The notes under the pieces are model-generated. The model was not told the origin of the DNA. It worked only from the letters and a program-made list of their open reading frames with translations, and did not search any database. From NCBI RefSeq assembly GCF_900166595.1, contig NZ_LT745763.1, positions 2,038,660 to 2,102,659 of the forward strand: a DNA stretch of 64,000 bases. Direction: 5' to 3'. Below are positions 18,595 to 27,405 of the stretch, in pieces (the first letter of the stretch is position 1; each line of letters begins with the position of its first letter). Made by a program: the position numbers and the translations under genes. Origin of the DNA: Virgibacillus dokdonensis. GTDB taxonomy: Bacteria; Bacillota; Bacilli; Bacillales; Amphibacillaceae.

Positions 18595-19185
18595 TTGTTT
18601 AAATACTTATTACTTGATAAACGGTTTTTATGCTTATTAATTATTATTAATTTAGCTGGCACTATATATGGTTATATGTGGTATGGTTCACAATTATCAC
18701 AAACAGCATCCATTTTTTTAATTTTTGTTCCTGATAGTCCAACGGCCAGTTTATTTTTCACTATATTTTTATTGTTTTTTATCTTTGATAAACATCTTCC
18801 TTACATAGAAGCATTAGCAGTAATTACTTTATTTAAGTATGGTATATGGGCTGTTGTCATGAACTTCCTTACTTTGCTTGTGGAGGGATCGTTAAGTTGG
18901 CAAGGATATATGTTATTGGCCTCGCATGGTGCTATGGCCATTCAAGGGCTGCTTTATATGCCTTATTATCAATTATGCTTACGTCATATTGTGTTTGCAG
19001 CTATTTGGACGTTACATAACGATGTGATTGATTACGTTTTTGAGCAAATGCCAGTTTATTCCTCACTCTCCTCTTATATGAACGAAATAGGCTATTTTAC
19101 ATTCTGGTTAAGTCTTTTATCAATAGGCATTACATATTATTTTACCATTCGAGTTAGGAGAATACCCATTCTTAATGGTAAATAA
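18595..19185 (+). CDS. ypjA: DUF1405 membrane protein YpjA
   Basis: A 196-residue integral membrane protein of the DUF1405 family; function not established. Six hydrophobic segments are visible, beginning at residues 9-27 and ending at about 163-186, with the family block FIFVPDSPTASLFFTIFLLF near residues 41-60. The start is TTG 18595 after AAAGGGGTTG. It follows qcrC at the same position as in B. subtilis. Confidence 0.85.
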   Translation: MFKYLLLDKRFLCLLIIINLAGTIYGYMWYGSQLSQTASIFLIFVPDSPTASLFFTIFLLFFIFDKHLPYIEALAVITLFKYGIWAVVMNFLTLLVEGSLSWQGYMLLASHGAMAIQGLLYMPYYQLCLRHIVFAAIWTLHNDVIDYVFEQMPVYSSLSSYMNEIGYFTFWLSLLSIGITYYFTIRVRRIPILNGK

Positions 19186-19322
19186 CTGCATTTTACTTGT
19201 ACGATAATACTAAAATTCTGTAATACAAAAAAAGCAAAATTAAAATGAAAAGATCTACTTTTGTTATATCATATAAGACCGCTTCATACATTAGTATTAG
19301 ACGAAAAAATGGGGTGGTCTCT

Positions 19323-19586
19323 ATGAATAAGAATAGGCATCAATTCGTGTTTACTTTTGGGATGACCATAGGGATATACATATATGTTAATATTTTCATG
19401 TCTGAAGCAGTACACGCCAATGTCTCTAGCTGGGCACAACCAGTCACGGAACAGAAAGGCCAATTATTTCCGTTTATATGGATTTTGGTTATTGTAGGTG
19501 GGTGTATCGGCATTACATTAACTTATGTAAGTTGGAGAAAATATAAAGGTGAGAAGAAAAGCAAACAAGACAAAACAGTTGACTAA
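19323..19586 (+). CDS. ypjB: Short YpjB-like membrane protein
   Basis: The 87-residue product has an N-terminal hydrophobic signal (FVFTFGMTIGIYIYVNIFM), a short linker, and a C-terminal transmembrane helix followed by a basic tail (about residues 56-87, containing TLTYVSWRKY). By position, between ypjA and the dapB region, and by its C-terminal helix, it resembles the sporulation protein YpjB. YpjB of B. subtilis is about three times longer, so the extracytoplasmic domain would be gone. ATG 19323 is preceded by GGGGTGGTC. The assignment rests on position and the C-terminal segment and is moderate. Confidence 0.5.
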   Translation: MNKNRHQFVFTFGMTIGIYIYVNIFMSEAVHANVSSWAQPVTEQKGQLFPFIWILVIVGGCIGITLTYVSWRKYKGEKKSKQDKTVD

Positions 19587-19630
19587 CGCCTTGTTTTTGA
19601 CTAAAATTGACCTTAGAAGGAGGGATGCGT

Positions 19631-20317
19631 ATGTTTGGTGGTTTTGGCGGTTACTTAATTTATGTAGCTTTATTGCTTCTTATCCCAATGTGGGCAAGTG
19701 CAAGAGTAAAAAGTACGTATAAAAAATATATGAAAGTACCAACTTCTTCGTATATGACTGGTGCACAAGTAGCACGTCGTATTCTTGATGAAAATAGTTT
19801 ATACGATGTAACGATAGAAGAAACTAAAGGTATGCTCTCTGATCATTACGATCCAAGAAAAAAAGTTGTACGGCTTTCTAGCGATAATTACCATGGGCAT
19901 TCTATGGCGGCTTCTGCTGTTGCAGCCCATGAAGTCGGACATGCTATTCAAGATGCAGAAAATTACGCTTTTCTTCGCTTTCGTAGCGCACTTGTTCCAG
20001 CAGCTAACTTCGGCTCCAATTTTGGAATGATTTTTATACTAATTGGATTTGTGATCGGAATGAGCCAATTGTATTTGCTAGGTATCGTTCTATTTGCTGC
20101 AGCTGTTTTATTCCAATTGGTTACATTACCAGTAGAGTTCGATGCGTCTAATCGGGCGATGGCTCAATTAGTATCTTCAGGCGTAATTCGAAATAATGAA
20201 GAGCGAAAGACGAAAAAAGTTCTGAATGCAGCTGCGATGACTTATGTAGCAGCAGCGTTAGTCGCGTTAGCAGAACTATTACGATTTATTTTGATGTTTG
20301 TTGCTAGTGACGAATAA
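19631..20317 (+). CDS. Zinc metallopeptidase, YugP family
   Basis: A 228-residue membrane-bound peptidase of the YugP (neutral zinc metallopeptidase 2) family. It has an N-terminal helix, a globular part with the zinc motif AAHEVGHAIQD (HExxH) near residue 94, two central membrane helices and a final one at the C-terminus. I chose ATG 19631, eight bases after AAGGAGGG, over ATG 19625, which is too close. B. subtilis yugP lies elsewhere in the chromosome, so this copy is at a different position. Substrate unknown. Confidence 0.88.
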   Translation: MFGGFGGYLIYVALLLLIPMWASARVKSTYKKYMKVPTSSYMTGAQVARRILDENSLYDVTIEETKGMLSDHYDPRKKVVRLSSDNYHGHSMAASAVAAHEVGHAIQDAENYAFLRFRSALVPAANFGSNFGMIFILIGFVIGMSQLYLLGIVLFAAAVLFQLVTLPVEFDASNRAMAQLVSSGVIRNNEERKTKKVLNAAAMTYVAAALVALAELLRFILMFVASDE

Positions 20318-20329
20318 AGTTTAAAGGTT

Positions 20330-20362
20330 ATCAGCGGTGGTTTTTACTACCGCTGATTTTTT
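20330..20362 (+). terminator. Terminator after the YugP-family gene
   Basis: ATCAGCGGT (20330-20338) and ACCGCTGAT (20349-20357) form a perfect 9-bp stem followed by TTTTTT. Confidence 0.85.
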
Positions 20363-20382
20363 AGGTATGCTATTTGTTTTTT

Positions 20383-21761
20383 GGCTCTATGCTAAATGTT
20401 GAGGTTTCCACACAATTTGCGCATAAAAATATACACGCAAACATCCAATTCTTTTATACTTGAATTGACTAGAAACAAGAAAAGATTGGAGTTGCGTGCA
20501 AATGAATTTTACCATAAAAATGCCTGGTCTTGAAGATGTATGGATTACAAAAGTGGAGGAAATGGAAGGTGGTATTGCGCTTCATGTAGAAATGCCTGTC
20601 AAGGTACACAAGTGTCCCAGCTGTGGAAAGAGAACCAAGAAAGTTCATGATTATCGGATCCAAAAGATCAAACATTTAAAGTGGTTTGAACGATTAACTT
20701 ATCTCTTCTACAAAAAACGCCGCTATGCCTGTTCGTGCTGCGGGAAACGATTTGCGGAGGAGAATCCTTTTGTTCATCGATATCAACGGCTTTCTATGGA
20801 ATGGAATCGGGCGGTATCCGTTCGGATAGTGCAAGCGAAGACTTTTAAGGAAACAGCCAAGCAGTTTGGCGTCTCCGTATCGACCGTCATGCGCAGATTT
20901 GACCGTTTGGCCGTAAAGGAAATGTCAGAGGTTCAAGAATTGCCAAAGGTGATTGCCATCGATGAATACAAGGGAGATACAAAGGCAGGAAAATATCAAT
21001 TGATTATTGCTGATGGAGAGACCAAGGAACCGATTGATATTTTGCCAAATCGAAAAAAGAAGACCATAAAGGACTATCTTCAAAAACATGGAACCAATGT
21101 GGATGTGGTCATTATGGACATGAGTCCTTCTTTTAAGGCAGCTGTCCAAAAGGCGCTGGGGAAACCGGTTATTGTAGCCGATCGTTTTCATTTTTGTCGT
21201 TATATCTATTGGGCTCTTGACGGGGTCAGAAGAAGAATCCAGTCTGATTGGAATGATTATGACCGTAAAAAATGTAAAAGAATGCGCTATGTGTTTTACA
21301 AAGACAGTGCAAAGCTGACCGAAAAGGACCGCTGGTATTTGGACAGGTACCTTGGGATGGACGAAGAACTTCGCAGGGCTTACGAGTTGAAAGAGTTCTA
21401 CTGCCTTTGGTTGAAGCAATCCAAGGAAAATGGACAGGCTAGGATCAAAAAAACCAAGCGAGGATTAATGGATTTTTACAAGAAGGTAGAACAAGAGGGT
21501 CTCCCTGAATTTGAGAAGGCTATCCGTACATTCAAGAACTGGTAGACAGAGGTATTAAACAGCTTTTTATTTGATTACTCAAATGGCTTTCTGGAGGGAA
21601 TTAATAACCTAACGAAAGTCATGAAGAGGAACGCCTTTGGATTTAGGAACTTCCTAAGGGCAAGGGCAAGAATACTTCTTTTACATAAGTATAAAAAAAT
21701 TGGAAGTCATGTTGGGTAGGGAGATTCCATCTCACTCCACCCCAACTTTTGACATAGAACC
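20383..21761 (+). mobile_element. ISL3-family insertion sequence, 1379 bp
   Basis: The left end (GGCTCTATGCTAAATGTTGA at 20383) and the complement of the right end (GGTTCTATGTCAAAAGTTGG, ending at 21761) are imperfect terminal inverted repeats of about 23 bp. The element is flanked by an exact 8-bp direct repeat TGTTTTTT at 20375-20382 and 21762-21769, the target duplication size expected for ISL3. The single transposase gene is broken by a nonsense codon. Its composition is less AT-rich than the neighbours. The intact duplication suggests a recent insertion. Confidence 0.93.
20502..21719 (+). pseudogene. ISL3-family transposase with in-frame stop
   Basis: The product has the ISL3 N-terminal zinc-binding part (CPSCGKRTKKVHDY and CSCCGKRFAEENP), a helix-turn-helix like segment FGVSVSTVMRRFDRL near residue 125, and the DDE-type catalytic core with VIAIDEYKGD, VIMDMSPSFKAAV and the CRYIYWALDGVRRR helix. 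Translation stops at TAG 21543-21545. The same frame continues past it without other stops to TAG 21717-21719 and encodes the normal C-terminus (DYSNGFLEGINNLTKV, RNAFGFRNF). A single base change, for example CAG to TAG, explains this. Without readthrough the last 58 residues, including the catalytic glutamate region, are lost. Confidence 0.92.
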
Positions 21762-21845
21762 TGTTTTTTACACTATAGGGAAGCTTGTAATTTTAAAGTT
21801 TATTGTAAACATGTGTGAACCATTATATTTGATTAGGCTATTCCA

Positions 21846-22715
21846 CTAATTTTGAATAGGGTTTTTATTTTCATCCAATGTAAAGCCTTCACCTGCTACA
21901 TCATGGACGGTATTAACAGCTACGAAAGCATGGGGATCAATAGACTCAATAATATTTTTCAAACGTACAATTTCATTTCTAGCTACAACACAGTACAGTA
22001 CATCTCGTTTTTCTCCTGAATAGCTTCCTCTTCCTTCTAATACCGTAACACCCCGATCCATCTTCTTGAGAATGTTTGCAGCAATTTCCTCACTTTGGTT
22101 CGAAATAATAGTGGCTCCTTTAGCTGAATAAGCACCTTCTTGAATAAAATCGATAACTCTTGCTCCAATATAAACAGTAACCAATGTATACATTCCTTGC
22201 TTTAAATCCAAGATGGCAAACACAGAAGTTATAATAACCATAAAGTCAAATAAAAACATGGTTTTGCCAATACTCCATCCTAAATATTTATTAGCAAGTC
22301 TAGCGATGATGTCAACACCACCAGTTGTTCCTCCATATCTAAAAATAACCCCTAACCCAACACCGATAAAAATACCCGCAAACAGCGCTACTAAGGTCAT
22401 GTCCGATTCAAGGTGGATTGCAAAAGGTTTCATTTGAAAAACACTTAAAAACAATGACACAGCAGCAGTACCAATAATACTATAGATGAACGTAATTCTA
22501 CCTAAGAAACGCCACCCAATTAAGAACATAGGCACATTTAGTATGATGTTCGAGATAGCTGGATCAAAATCCCATAAAAAATAAAGCAATAGGGTTATCC
22601 CGGTAAATCCTCCTTCTCCTAAATTATGTTGCATATTAAAATGAACGATTCCAAAAGAAAATATTGCTGCGCCTAACAGTATAAATAAGACATTTTTAAT
22701 ATGTAATTGAAACAA
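21846..22715 (-). CDS. ypjC: YitT/YpjC family membrane protein
   Basis: A 289-residue protein of the UPF0750/YitT family: five or so N-terminal membrane helices (DUF161) followed by a C-terminal cytoplasmic domain of the DUF2179 type (about residues 215-280, with RGVTVLEGRGSYSGEKRDVL). Function is unknown. I chose TTG at 22715 because AAGGAGGG lies seven bases upstream; the frame is open to a TTG at 22739 that overlaps this ribosome site. Its position between ypjA/ypjB and ypjD is as in B. subtilis, and it is now flanked by two insertion sequences. Confidence 0.87.
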   Translation of the reverse strand: MFQLHIKNVLFILLGAAIFSFGIVHFNMQHNLGEGGFTGITLLLYFLWDFDPAISNIILNVPMFLIGWRFLGRITFIYSIIGTAAVSLFLSVFQMKPFAIHLESDMTLVALFAGIFIGVGLGVIFRYGGTTGGVDIIARLANKYLGWSIGKTMFLFDFMVIITSVFAILDLKQGMYTLVTVYIGARVIDFIQEGAYSAKGATIISNQSEEIAANILKKMDRGVTVLEGRGSYSGEKRDVLYCVVARNEIVRLKNIIESIDPHAFVAVNTVHDVAGEGFTLDENKNPIQN

Positions 22716-22975
22716 AAAGATTCCCTCCTTAGTGAGCAAGACTTTTCCAGTAGTTTAGCTTCTTTTAGTATAAATAAATTATTCACAAAGTAAAATAATT
22801 GTCTTTTAAGTTTATTAAATATGTAATTAAATTCTAAGTATAAATGAAGGCTAGGCTTATGCTACATATAATAGTCTTTGGGTGTGTCAATAATTTTGTG
22901 TAAATCCCCTTTTGTAGATGTTAACTCTGAATAAATAATCAGGAAATCTCTATAGCCACAGCGTTAGCTGCTTGT

Positions 22976-23149
22976 CCTTGACCTTGTGCCTCTTCTTTGT
23001 GATTCGCTGTGTTGGGCATAGGGGACCCTGCCAGCGAGAGTATAGAAGAGTACGGTCGTGGTACCATAAAAAAGCGGGTGGAGCCTTATGTGGCTATATT
23101 TTCTGCACCCGCCAGTAGATATACACCACGACCGTAAACAAGGTCAAGG
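22976..23149 (-). repeat. Nested inverted repeat inside the IS256 element
   Basis: Three co-axial pairs are exact: CCTTGACCTTGT (22976-22987) with ACAAGGTCAAGG (23138-23149); TACGGTCGTGGT (23051-23062) with ACCACGACCGTA (23125-23136); and GCGGGTG (23074-23080) with CACCCGC (23106-23112). A small AGCC/GGCT tip lies inside. The structure starts 10 bases after the transposase stop and could fold in the transcript or as a cruciform. The rest of the 22716-23159 spacer is the ypjC upstream region and the IS left end. Confidence 0.75.
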
Positions 23150-23159
23150 ATGGCGGGTT

Positions 23160-24353
23160 CTAAGTCCCATTTTCCAGAGATTCGAACAAGGCAACTAATT
23201 CAGATTTTGCCTGATCAAAGCCTCGATGGCAGCGCATGCTGAATTTATGATTATACTCTAGAAATCGCGTGACAAGAAAACGTTCTAAAGCCTCCTTGTT
23301 TGGAAACTGCTCTTTTCGTTTGACGTATCTCTTTATTTCTTTATTGAAGGCTTCAATTAAATTTGTCGAATAGATACTCCGTCGAATAGAGGCAGGGAAC
23401 TCATAAAATGTTAATAATTGTTCATTTTTTACAACTGCGTCAATGACACGTGGATATGTCTTTTCCCATTTGCTTTGAAACTGTTCTAACGCTTGTAGGG
23501 CTTCTTTTTTGTCTATGGCATGATAAACCGTTTTAAAGTCACTAAGTATCTCTGCACGGTCTTTGACACGAACCTTCTTAGCAATATTGCGGGCAACATG
23601 GACACAGCACACCTGATGCTTTGCTTTAGGATAGACACGGTGAATAGCATCTGTCATGCCAGTTAGACCGTCTGAGATGAAGAGCAGAACGTCTGCAACA
23701 CCACGCTGATATAGTTCCTGCATCAATTCTTCCCATACGTGTGCGGATTCTGTTGGTGCAATAGTAAAGTCTAATACTTCTTTTATGCCGTCTTCCGTGA
23801 TCCCAATTGCAATATATACAGACTCTTTCTCTACCGTGTTACGACGGATAGGGATTTGAGTAGCATCTAAGTAAATGCATGCGTAACGGTTTTCTAATTT
23901 ACGTTCATGAAATGCTTGTACATCTTCTGCTACCAATTTTGTTAAGTTAGATACGGTCTGTTTGGTGTAATGATGTCCGTACATTCGTTCGATTAGATGT
24001 GCGATTTCATCTGTTGTGATTCCCTTTTCATAAAGGTGAATAACAAACTGTTCCAGCGTGTCATTAGAACGCTTATATGGAGCCACTGTTTGTTGTTGAA
24101 ATTCTCCGTTCCTATCCCTTGGTATACGAAGTTGTAGCTCACCGTACTCCGTCTTAAAAGTACGGTCATAAAACCCATTACGAGAGTTACCTGAATGAAC
24201 TCCCTTGCGTTCATACGGTTCGTAATCCAGAAATACAGTTAATTCATGCTTTAGTAATTGGTTAATAGCTTCTTCTAGATGACGGCGAAAAACTTCTTCA
24301 ATATCTTGTTTTTTTGCTAGTGCTTCAATTAAATCTGTAGTAAGATGGTTCAT
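23160..24353 (-). CDS. IS256-family (Mutator-type) transposase
   Basis: A complete 397-residue DDE transposase. It has the family opening with VFRRHLEEAINQLLKHEL, the first catalytic aspartate in ACIYLDATQ near residue 163, the second in LFISDGLTGM near residue 229, the conserved VCCVHVARNI motif (C-x2-H) near residue 248, and the catalytic glutamate region STNLIEAFNKEIKR near residue 330. No stop or frameshift is present, so it may be active. The start ATG follows GAGGTCTTCCC on the minus strand. Confidence 0.95.
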   Translation of the reverse strand: MNHLTTDLIEALAKKQDIEEVFRRHLEEAINQLLKHELTVFLDYEPYERKGVHSGNSRNGFYDRTFKTEYGELQLRIPRDRNGEFQQQTVAPYKRSNDTLEQFVIHLYEKGITTDEIAHLIERMYGHHYTKQTVSNLTKLVAEDVQAFHERKLENRYACIYLDATQIPIRRNTVEKESVYIAIGITEDGIKEVLDFTIAPTESAHVWEELMQELYQRGVADVLLFISDGLTGMTDAIHRVYPKAKHQVCCVHVARNIAKKVRVKDRAEILSDFKTVYHAIDKKEALQALEQFQSKWEKTYPRVIDAVVKNEQLLTFYEFPASIRRSIYSTNLIEAFNKEIKRYVKRKEQFPNKEALERFLVTRFLEYNHKFSMRCHRGFDQAKSELVALFESLENGT

Positions 24354-24490
24354 AGGGAAGACCTCTTTTCTGTGAATTTTGTGTGCTAACTTTATTCTAC
24401 AAAAAGGGTCTTCCTTTTTCTATGAACTTGTTTAATTGGTATTTCTATTTACACAAAATATTTTACACTCTCTAGTCTTTCTCTTGAACT

Positions 24491-24518
24491 TTTAATACTA
24501 CTCCATTTGCCTTATAAT
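24491..24518 (+). promoter_or_regulatory. Putative promoter of ypjD-dapB operon
   Basis: TATAAT is at 24513-24518, with TTTAAT (24491-24496) 16 bases upstream as a weak -35. The rest of spacer 24354-24675 is the IS256 right end and an AT-rich leader of about 150 bases with no clear structure. Confidence 0.45.
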
Positions 24519-24675
24519 GAAATAGTAAAGAAAAACAAAAGTTATTGAACTGTATTTTCTCTAATTTTAATTATTTTTGCTCCGTAAACGATTGATCCAT
24601 GATAAATCATTTGTCAAAATGTGATGGATTCGCTAACATGGTAATATTAATAATGTGGATAAAAGGAAGAGATGG

Positions 24676-25020
24676 ATGGAAAAGACTATATACACGACAA
24701 AAGAAATTCAAGAGCGAGTAGACCAATATATCGGGCAATTTAAAGAAGGTTATTTTTCCCCTTTAAGTTTAATGGCTCGCTTAACAGAGGAAACAGGTGA
24801 ATTAGCCAGAGAGGTTAATCATTATTATGGAGAAAAGCCTAAAAAGAAAACAGAAAAGGAAAAAAGTATGGAAGAAGAGCTCGGGGATATCATTTTTGTG
24901 CTTACATGCTTTGCTAATTCATTAAATATTGACCTATCTGATTCTTTTCATAGAGCTATAACAAAAATTGAAACAAGGGACAAAGATCGTTGGACGAAGA
25001 AAGACGACTTACATCAATAG
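24676..25020 (+). CDS. ypjD: MazG-like nucleotide pyrophosphohydrolase YpjD
   Basis: A 114-residue member of the MazG-like all-alpha NTP pyrophosphatase family, probably a house-cleaning enzyme. The metal-binding motif is visible as EETGELAREVNHYY near residues 37-50, followed by EEELGDIIFVLTCFANSLNI (ExxD pattern) near residues 64-83. I chose ATG 24676 with AAAAGGAAGAG upstream, which gives a length close to the B. subtilis protein (111); a GTG at 24655 is in frame but lacks a ribosome site. It is followed by dapB after 14 bases. Confidence 0.9.
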   Translation: MEKTIYTTKEIQERVDQYIGQFKEGYFSPLSLMARLTEETGELAREVNHYYGEKPKKKTEKEKSMEEELGDIIFVLTCFANSLNIDLSDSFHRAITKIETRDKDRWTKKDDLHQ

Positions 25021-25034
25021 AGGAGAGTTAGAGT

Positions 25035-25832
25035 ATGACAATTAATGTTGTAATTGCAGGCCCAAGAGGTAAAATGGGGTCAGAAGCAGTGAAAATGGTA
25101 GAAAACGAAACAAATTTCCGTTTAGTTGCGTGTATTGACCATAAAAATAATGGCAGAACGTTAGATGCGATTTTTCCAGAAGTGGAACGTTCTATTCCAA
25201 TCTATGATGATGCTACTAAATGCTTCGAAAACCATAAAGATGCAGATGTTTTAATTGAGTTATCTGTACCCCAAGCAGGCTACAAACACACAAGATCTGC
25301 ACTAGAACATCATGTTCGTCCAGTTGTAGGAACAACAGGTTTTACGGAAGTACAATTAAAGGAATTAGACGAATTTGCACAACAAAATAATATGGGATGT
25401 ATGATCATTCCCAATTTTGCCCTTGGAGCAGTATTAATGATGAAATTTGCTAAAATGGCCGCTACTTACTTTCCAGATGTGGATATCATAGAAAAGCACC
25501 ATGATCAAAAATTAGATGCACCATCTGGAACAGCTATTAAAACGGCTGAATTAATTAGCGAAAGCCGCAAGGTGAAAACACAAGGCCATCCAAAGGAAGA
25601 AGAGACTATTCCAGGAGCAAGAGGTGCCGATTTAGATGGAATAAAGCTTCATAGCGTTCGGCTACCAGGATTAGTGGCACATCAAGAAGTTATCTTTGGA
25701 AGTCCTGGACAAACATTAACGATAAAACATGATTCCATGGATCGCTCTTCCTTTATGGATGGTGTAAAACTTTGTGTGAATAAAGTGATGGAAGTAAAAG
25801 GATTGATATACGGGCTAGATACTATCTTGTAA
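25035..25832 (+). CDS. dapB: 4-hydroxy-tetrahydrodipicolinate reductase
   Basis: DapB reduces 4-hydroxy-tetrahydrodipicolinate with NAD(P)H on the way to meso-diaminopimelate and lysine; the branch also supplies dipicolinate for spores. The 265-residue product has the nucleotide motif [12 protein letters not shown] at residues 8-19, VVGTTGFTE near residue 96, and the substrate motif [15 protein letters not shown] near residues 153-167. The ATG follows AGAGGAGAG. It is the second gene of ypjD-dapB-mgsA-bshA. Confidence 0.97.
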   Translation: MTINVVIAGPRGKMGSEAVKMVENETNFRLVACIDHKNNGRTLDAIFPEVERSIPIYDDATKCFENHKDADVLIELSVPQAGYKHTRSALEHHVRPVVGTTGFTEVQLKELDEFAQQNNMGCMIIPNFALGAVLMMKFAKMAATYFPDVDIIEKHHDQKLDAPSGTAIKTAELISESRKVKTQGHPKEEETIPGARGADLDGIKLHSVRLPGLVAHQEVIFGSPGQTLTIKHDSMDRSSFMDGVKLCVNKVMEVKGLIYGLDTIL

Positions 25833-25846
25833 AGGCGGGGATACAG

Positions 25847-26266
25847 ATGAATATTGCTTTAATAGCTCATGATAAAATGAAACAAGATATGGTGAATTTT
25901 ACAACAGCATATCAATATGTTTTATCGGAACATCATTTATATGCAACAGGAACTACAGGGAGTAAGATTCGCAAAGCAACAGGAATGGATGTGCATTTGT
26001 TTCAATCGGGTCCCTTGGGTGGCGACCAGCAAATTGGTGCAACGATTGCAAATAATGAAATGGATATGGTGATCTTTTTCCGTGACCCTTTGACTGCACA
26101 GCCTCATGAACCAGATATTAGTGCTTTAATGCGCTTATGTGACGTTTATCATATACCGCTTGCTACAAACATAGCAGCTTCTGAGATTTTTATCCGTGGG
26201 TTGGAGAACGGTGACTTTCAATGGCGTGACATTGTCAAACAGAAAAAGGGAAAAGAAAAAGCATGA
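25847..26266 (+). CDS. mgsA: Methylglyoxal synthase
   Basis: MgsA removes phosphate from dihydroxyacetone phosphate to give methylglyoxal, a bypass of lower glycolysis. The 139-residue product has [15 protein letters not shown] at the N-terminus, TGTTGSKI near residue 45, the phosphate-binding [12 protein letters not shown] near residues 61-72, and the catalytic aspartates in FFRDPL. Its stop overlaps the bshA start (ATGA). In B. subtilis bshB1 lies between mgsA and bshA; here it is absent. Bacillithiol takes part in methylglyoxal detoxification, so the neighbourhood makes sense. Confidence 0.96.
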   Translation: MNIALIAHDKMKQDMVNFTTAYQYVLSEHHLYATGTTGSKIRKATGMDVHLFQSGPLGGDQQIGATIANNEMDMVIFFRDPLTAQPHEPDISALMRLCDVYHIPLATNIAASEIFIRGLENGDFQWRDIVKQKKGKEKA

Positions 26267-27390
26267 AAAAAATCGGAATAACATGTTATCCTAGTGTAGG
26301 TGGGTCTGGAATTATTGCGACGGAATTAGGAATGTTACTCGCTGAAAAAGGAAATGAAGTTCACTTCATAACTTCCAGTTTACCATTTCGCCTAAATCAT
26401 ATTAATCCAAGAATTTATTTTCATGAAGTTGAATTAAGTCACTACCCTGTTTTTCAGTATCCACCGTATGATTTAGCATTAGCTGCTAAAATGGCTGAAG
26501 TAATCAATCGGGAAAAGTTGGATATACTACATGTCCACTATGCAATGCCACATGCTATTAGCGCCCTTTTAGCACGAGATATTGCAGAACATAAAGTAAA
26601 GATTGTAACAACCTTACATGGAACAGATATTACTGTTTTAGCGATTGATGATATTTTTAAAAACATGATTACCCATGCAATCAATCAATCAGATGCTGTA
26701 ACAGCAGTTTCAAACCATCTAGCCAGTCATACGAAACAACTTCTTAAAATAAAACAAGATATACAAGTTATTTATAATTTTGTAAATGAACAAGAGTACT
26801 ACCCAAAACGGTTAGAGTTTATCAAACAGCAATATGACATTAAGTCAAATGAAAAAGTGATTGTTCATATTTCTAATTTTCGTAAGGTAAAACGATTGCC
26901 TGATATTATACGTACATTTTACCTTATACATCAACAAGTAGATAGTAAATTATTACTTATCGGCGACGGTCCAGAGTGTGGAACAGCTATGAATTTAGTA
27001 AAGGAATTAAAGTTACAGCAGAACGTTCTATTTTTAGGTAAGCAAAAAAATATAAGTGAGCTTTTACGTATCAGTGATTTAAAGTTATTGCTATCAGAAA
27101 AGGAAAGCTTTGGTCTTGTTTTGTTGGAAGCGATGGCCTGCGGTGTACCATGTGTTGGCACAAATGTTGGTGGTATACCCGAAGTAATTGATCATAATAA
27201 GACAGGGTTTATTGCTGATTTAGGAGACACAGATCAAGCAGCAACGTATGCTATTGAAATATTAACGAACCAGACATTGTGGAATAGCTTTTCAAACAAT
27301 GCTGTTAAAAGAGTAGAAACTCATTTTCATTCGAAGCAAAGTGTAAAGCAGTATGAGCAATTATATGACTGTTTACTTACGAGCTTATAG
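26263..27390 (+). CDS. bshA: N-acetyl-alpha-D-glucosaminyl L-malate synthase BshA
   Basis: BshA joins N-acetylglucosamine from UDP-GlcNAc to L-malate, the first step of bacillithiol synthesis. The 375-residue GT-B protein (family GT4) has the N-terminal loop [26 protein letters not shown] near residue 118, and the C-terminal donor-site motif [19 protein letters not shown] followed by [11 protein letters not shown] near residues 283-315. It overlaps mgsA by four bases, indicating coupled translation. The deacetylase for the second step is not encoded beside it. Confidence 0.95.
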   Translation: MKKIGITCYPSVGGSGIIATELGMLLAEKGNEVHFITSSLPFRLNHINPRIYFHEVELSHYPVFQYPPYDLALAAKMAEVINREKLDILHVHYAMPHAISALLARDIAEHKVKIVTTLHGTDITVLAIDDIFKNMITHAINQSDAVTAVSNHLASHTKQLLKIKQDIQVIYNFVNEQEYYPKRLEFIKQQYDIKSNEKVIVHISNFRKVKRLPDIIRTFYLIHQQVDSKLLLIGDGPECGTAMNLVKELKLQQNVLFLGKQKNISELLRISDLKLLLSEKESFGLVLLEAMACGVPCVGTNVGGIPEVIDHNKTGFIADLGDTDQAATYAIEILTNQTLWNSFSNNAVKRVETHFHSKQSVKQYEQLYDCLLTSL

Positions 27391-27405
27391 AAATTGGTGA
27401 TAATT

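Larger units (their letters stand above)
22880..24472 (-). mobile_element. IS256-family insertion sequence, 1593 bp
   Basis: The ends GGGTGTGTCAATAATTTTGT (from 22880) and the complement of the right end GAGAGTGTAAAATATTTTGT (from 24472) form a 26-bp terminal inverted repeat with 21 matches. An exact 8-bp direct repeat TAGTCTTT flanks it (22872-22879 and 24473-24480), the usual size for this family. It carries one transposase on the minus strand and an unusual nested palindrome between the transposase stop and the left end. The right end lies about 40 bases from the -10 of the ypjD-dapB promoter. Confidence 0.94.

Noticed and set aside
20925..21419. 164-codon minus-strand frame inside the ISL3 transposase
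   Set aside because: It is the complement of a conserved transposase core and has no ribosome site or similarity.
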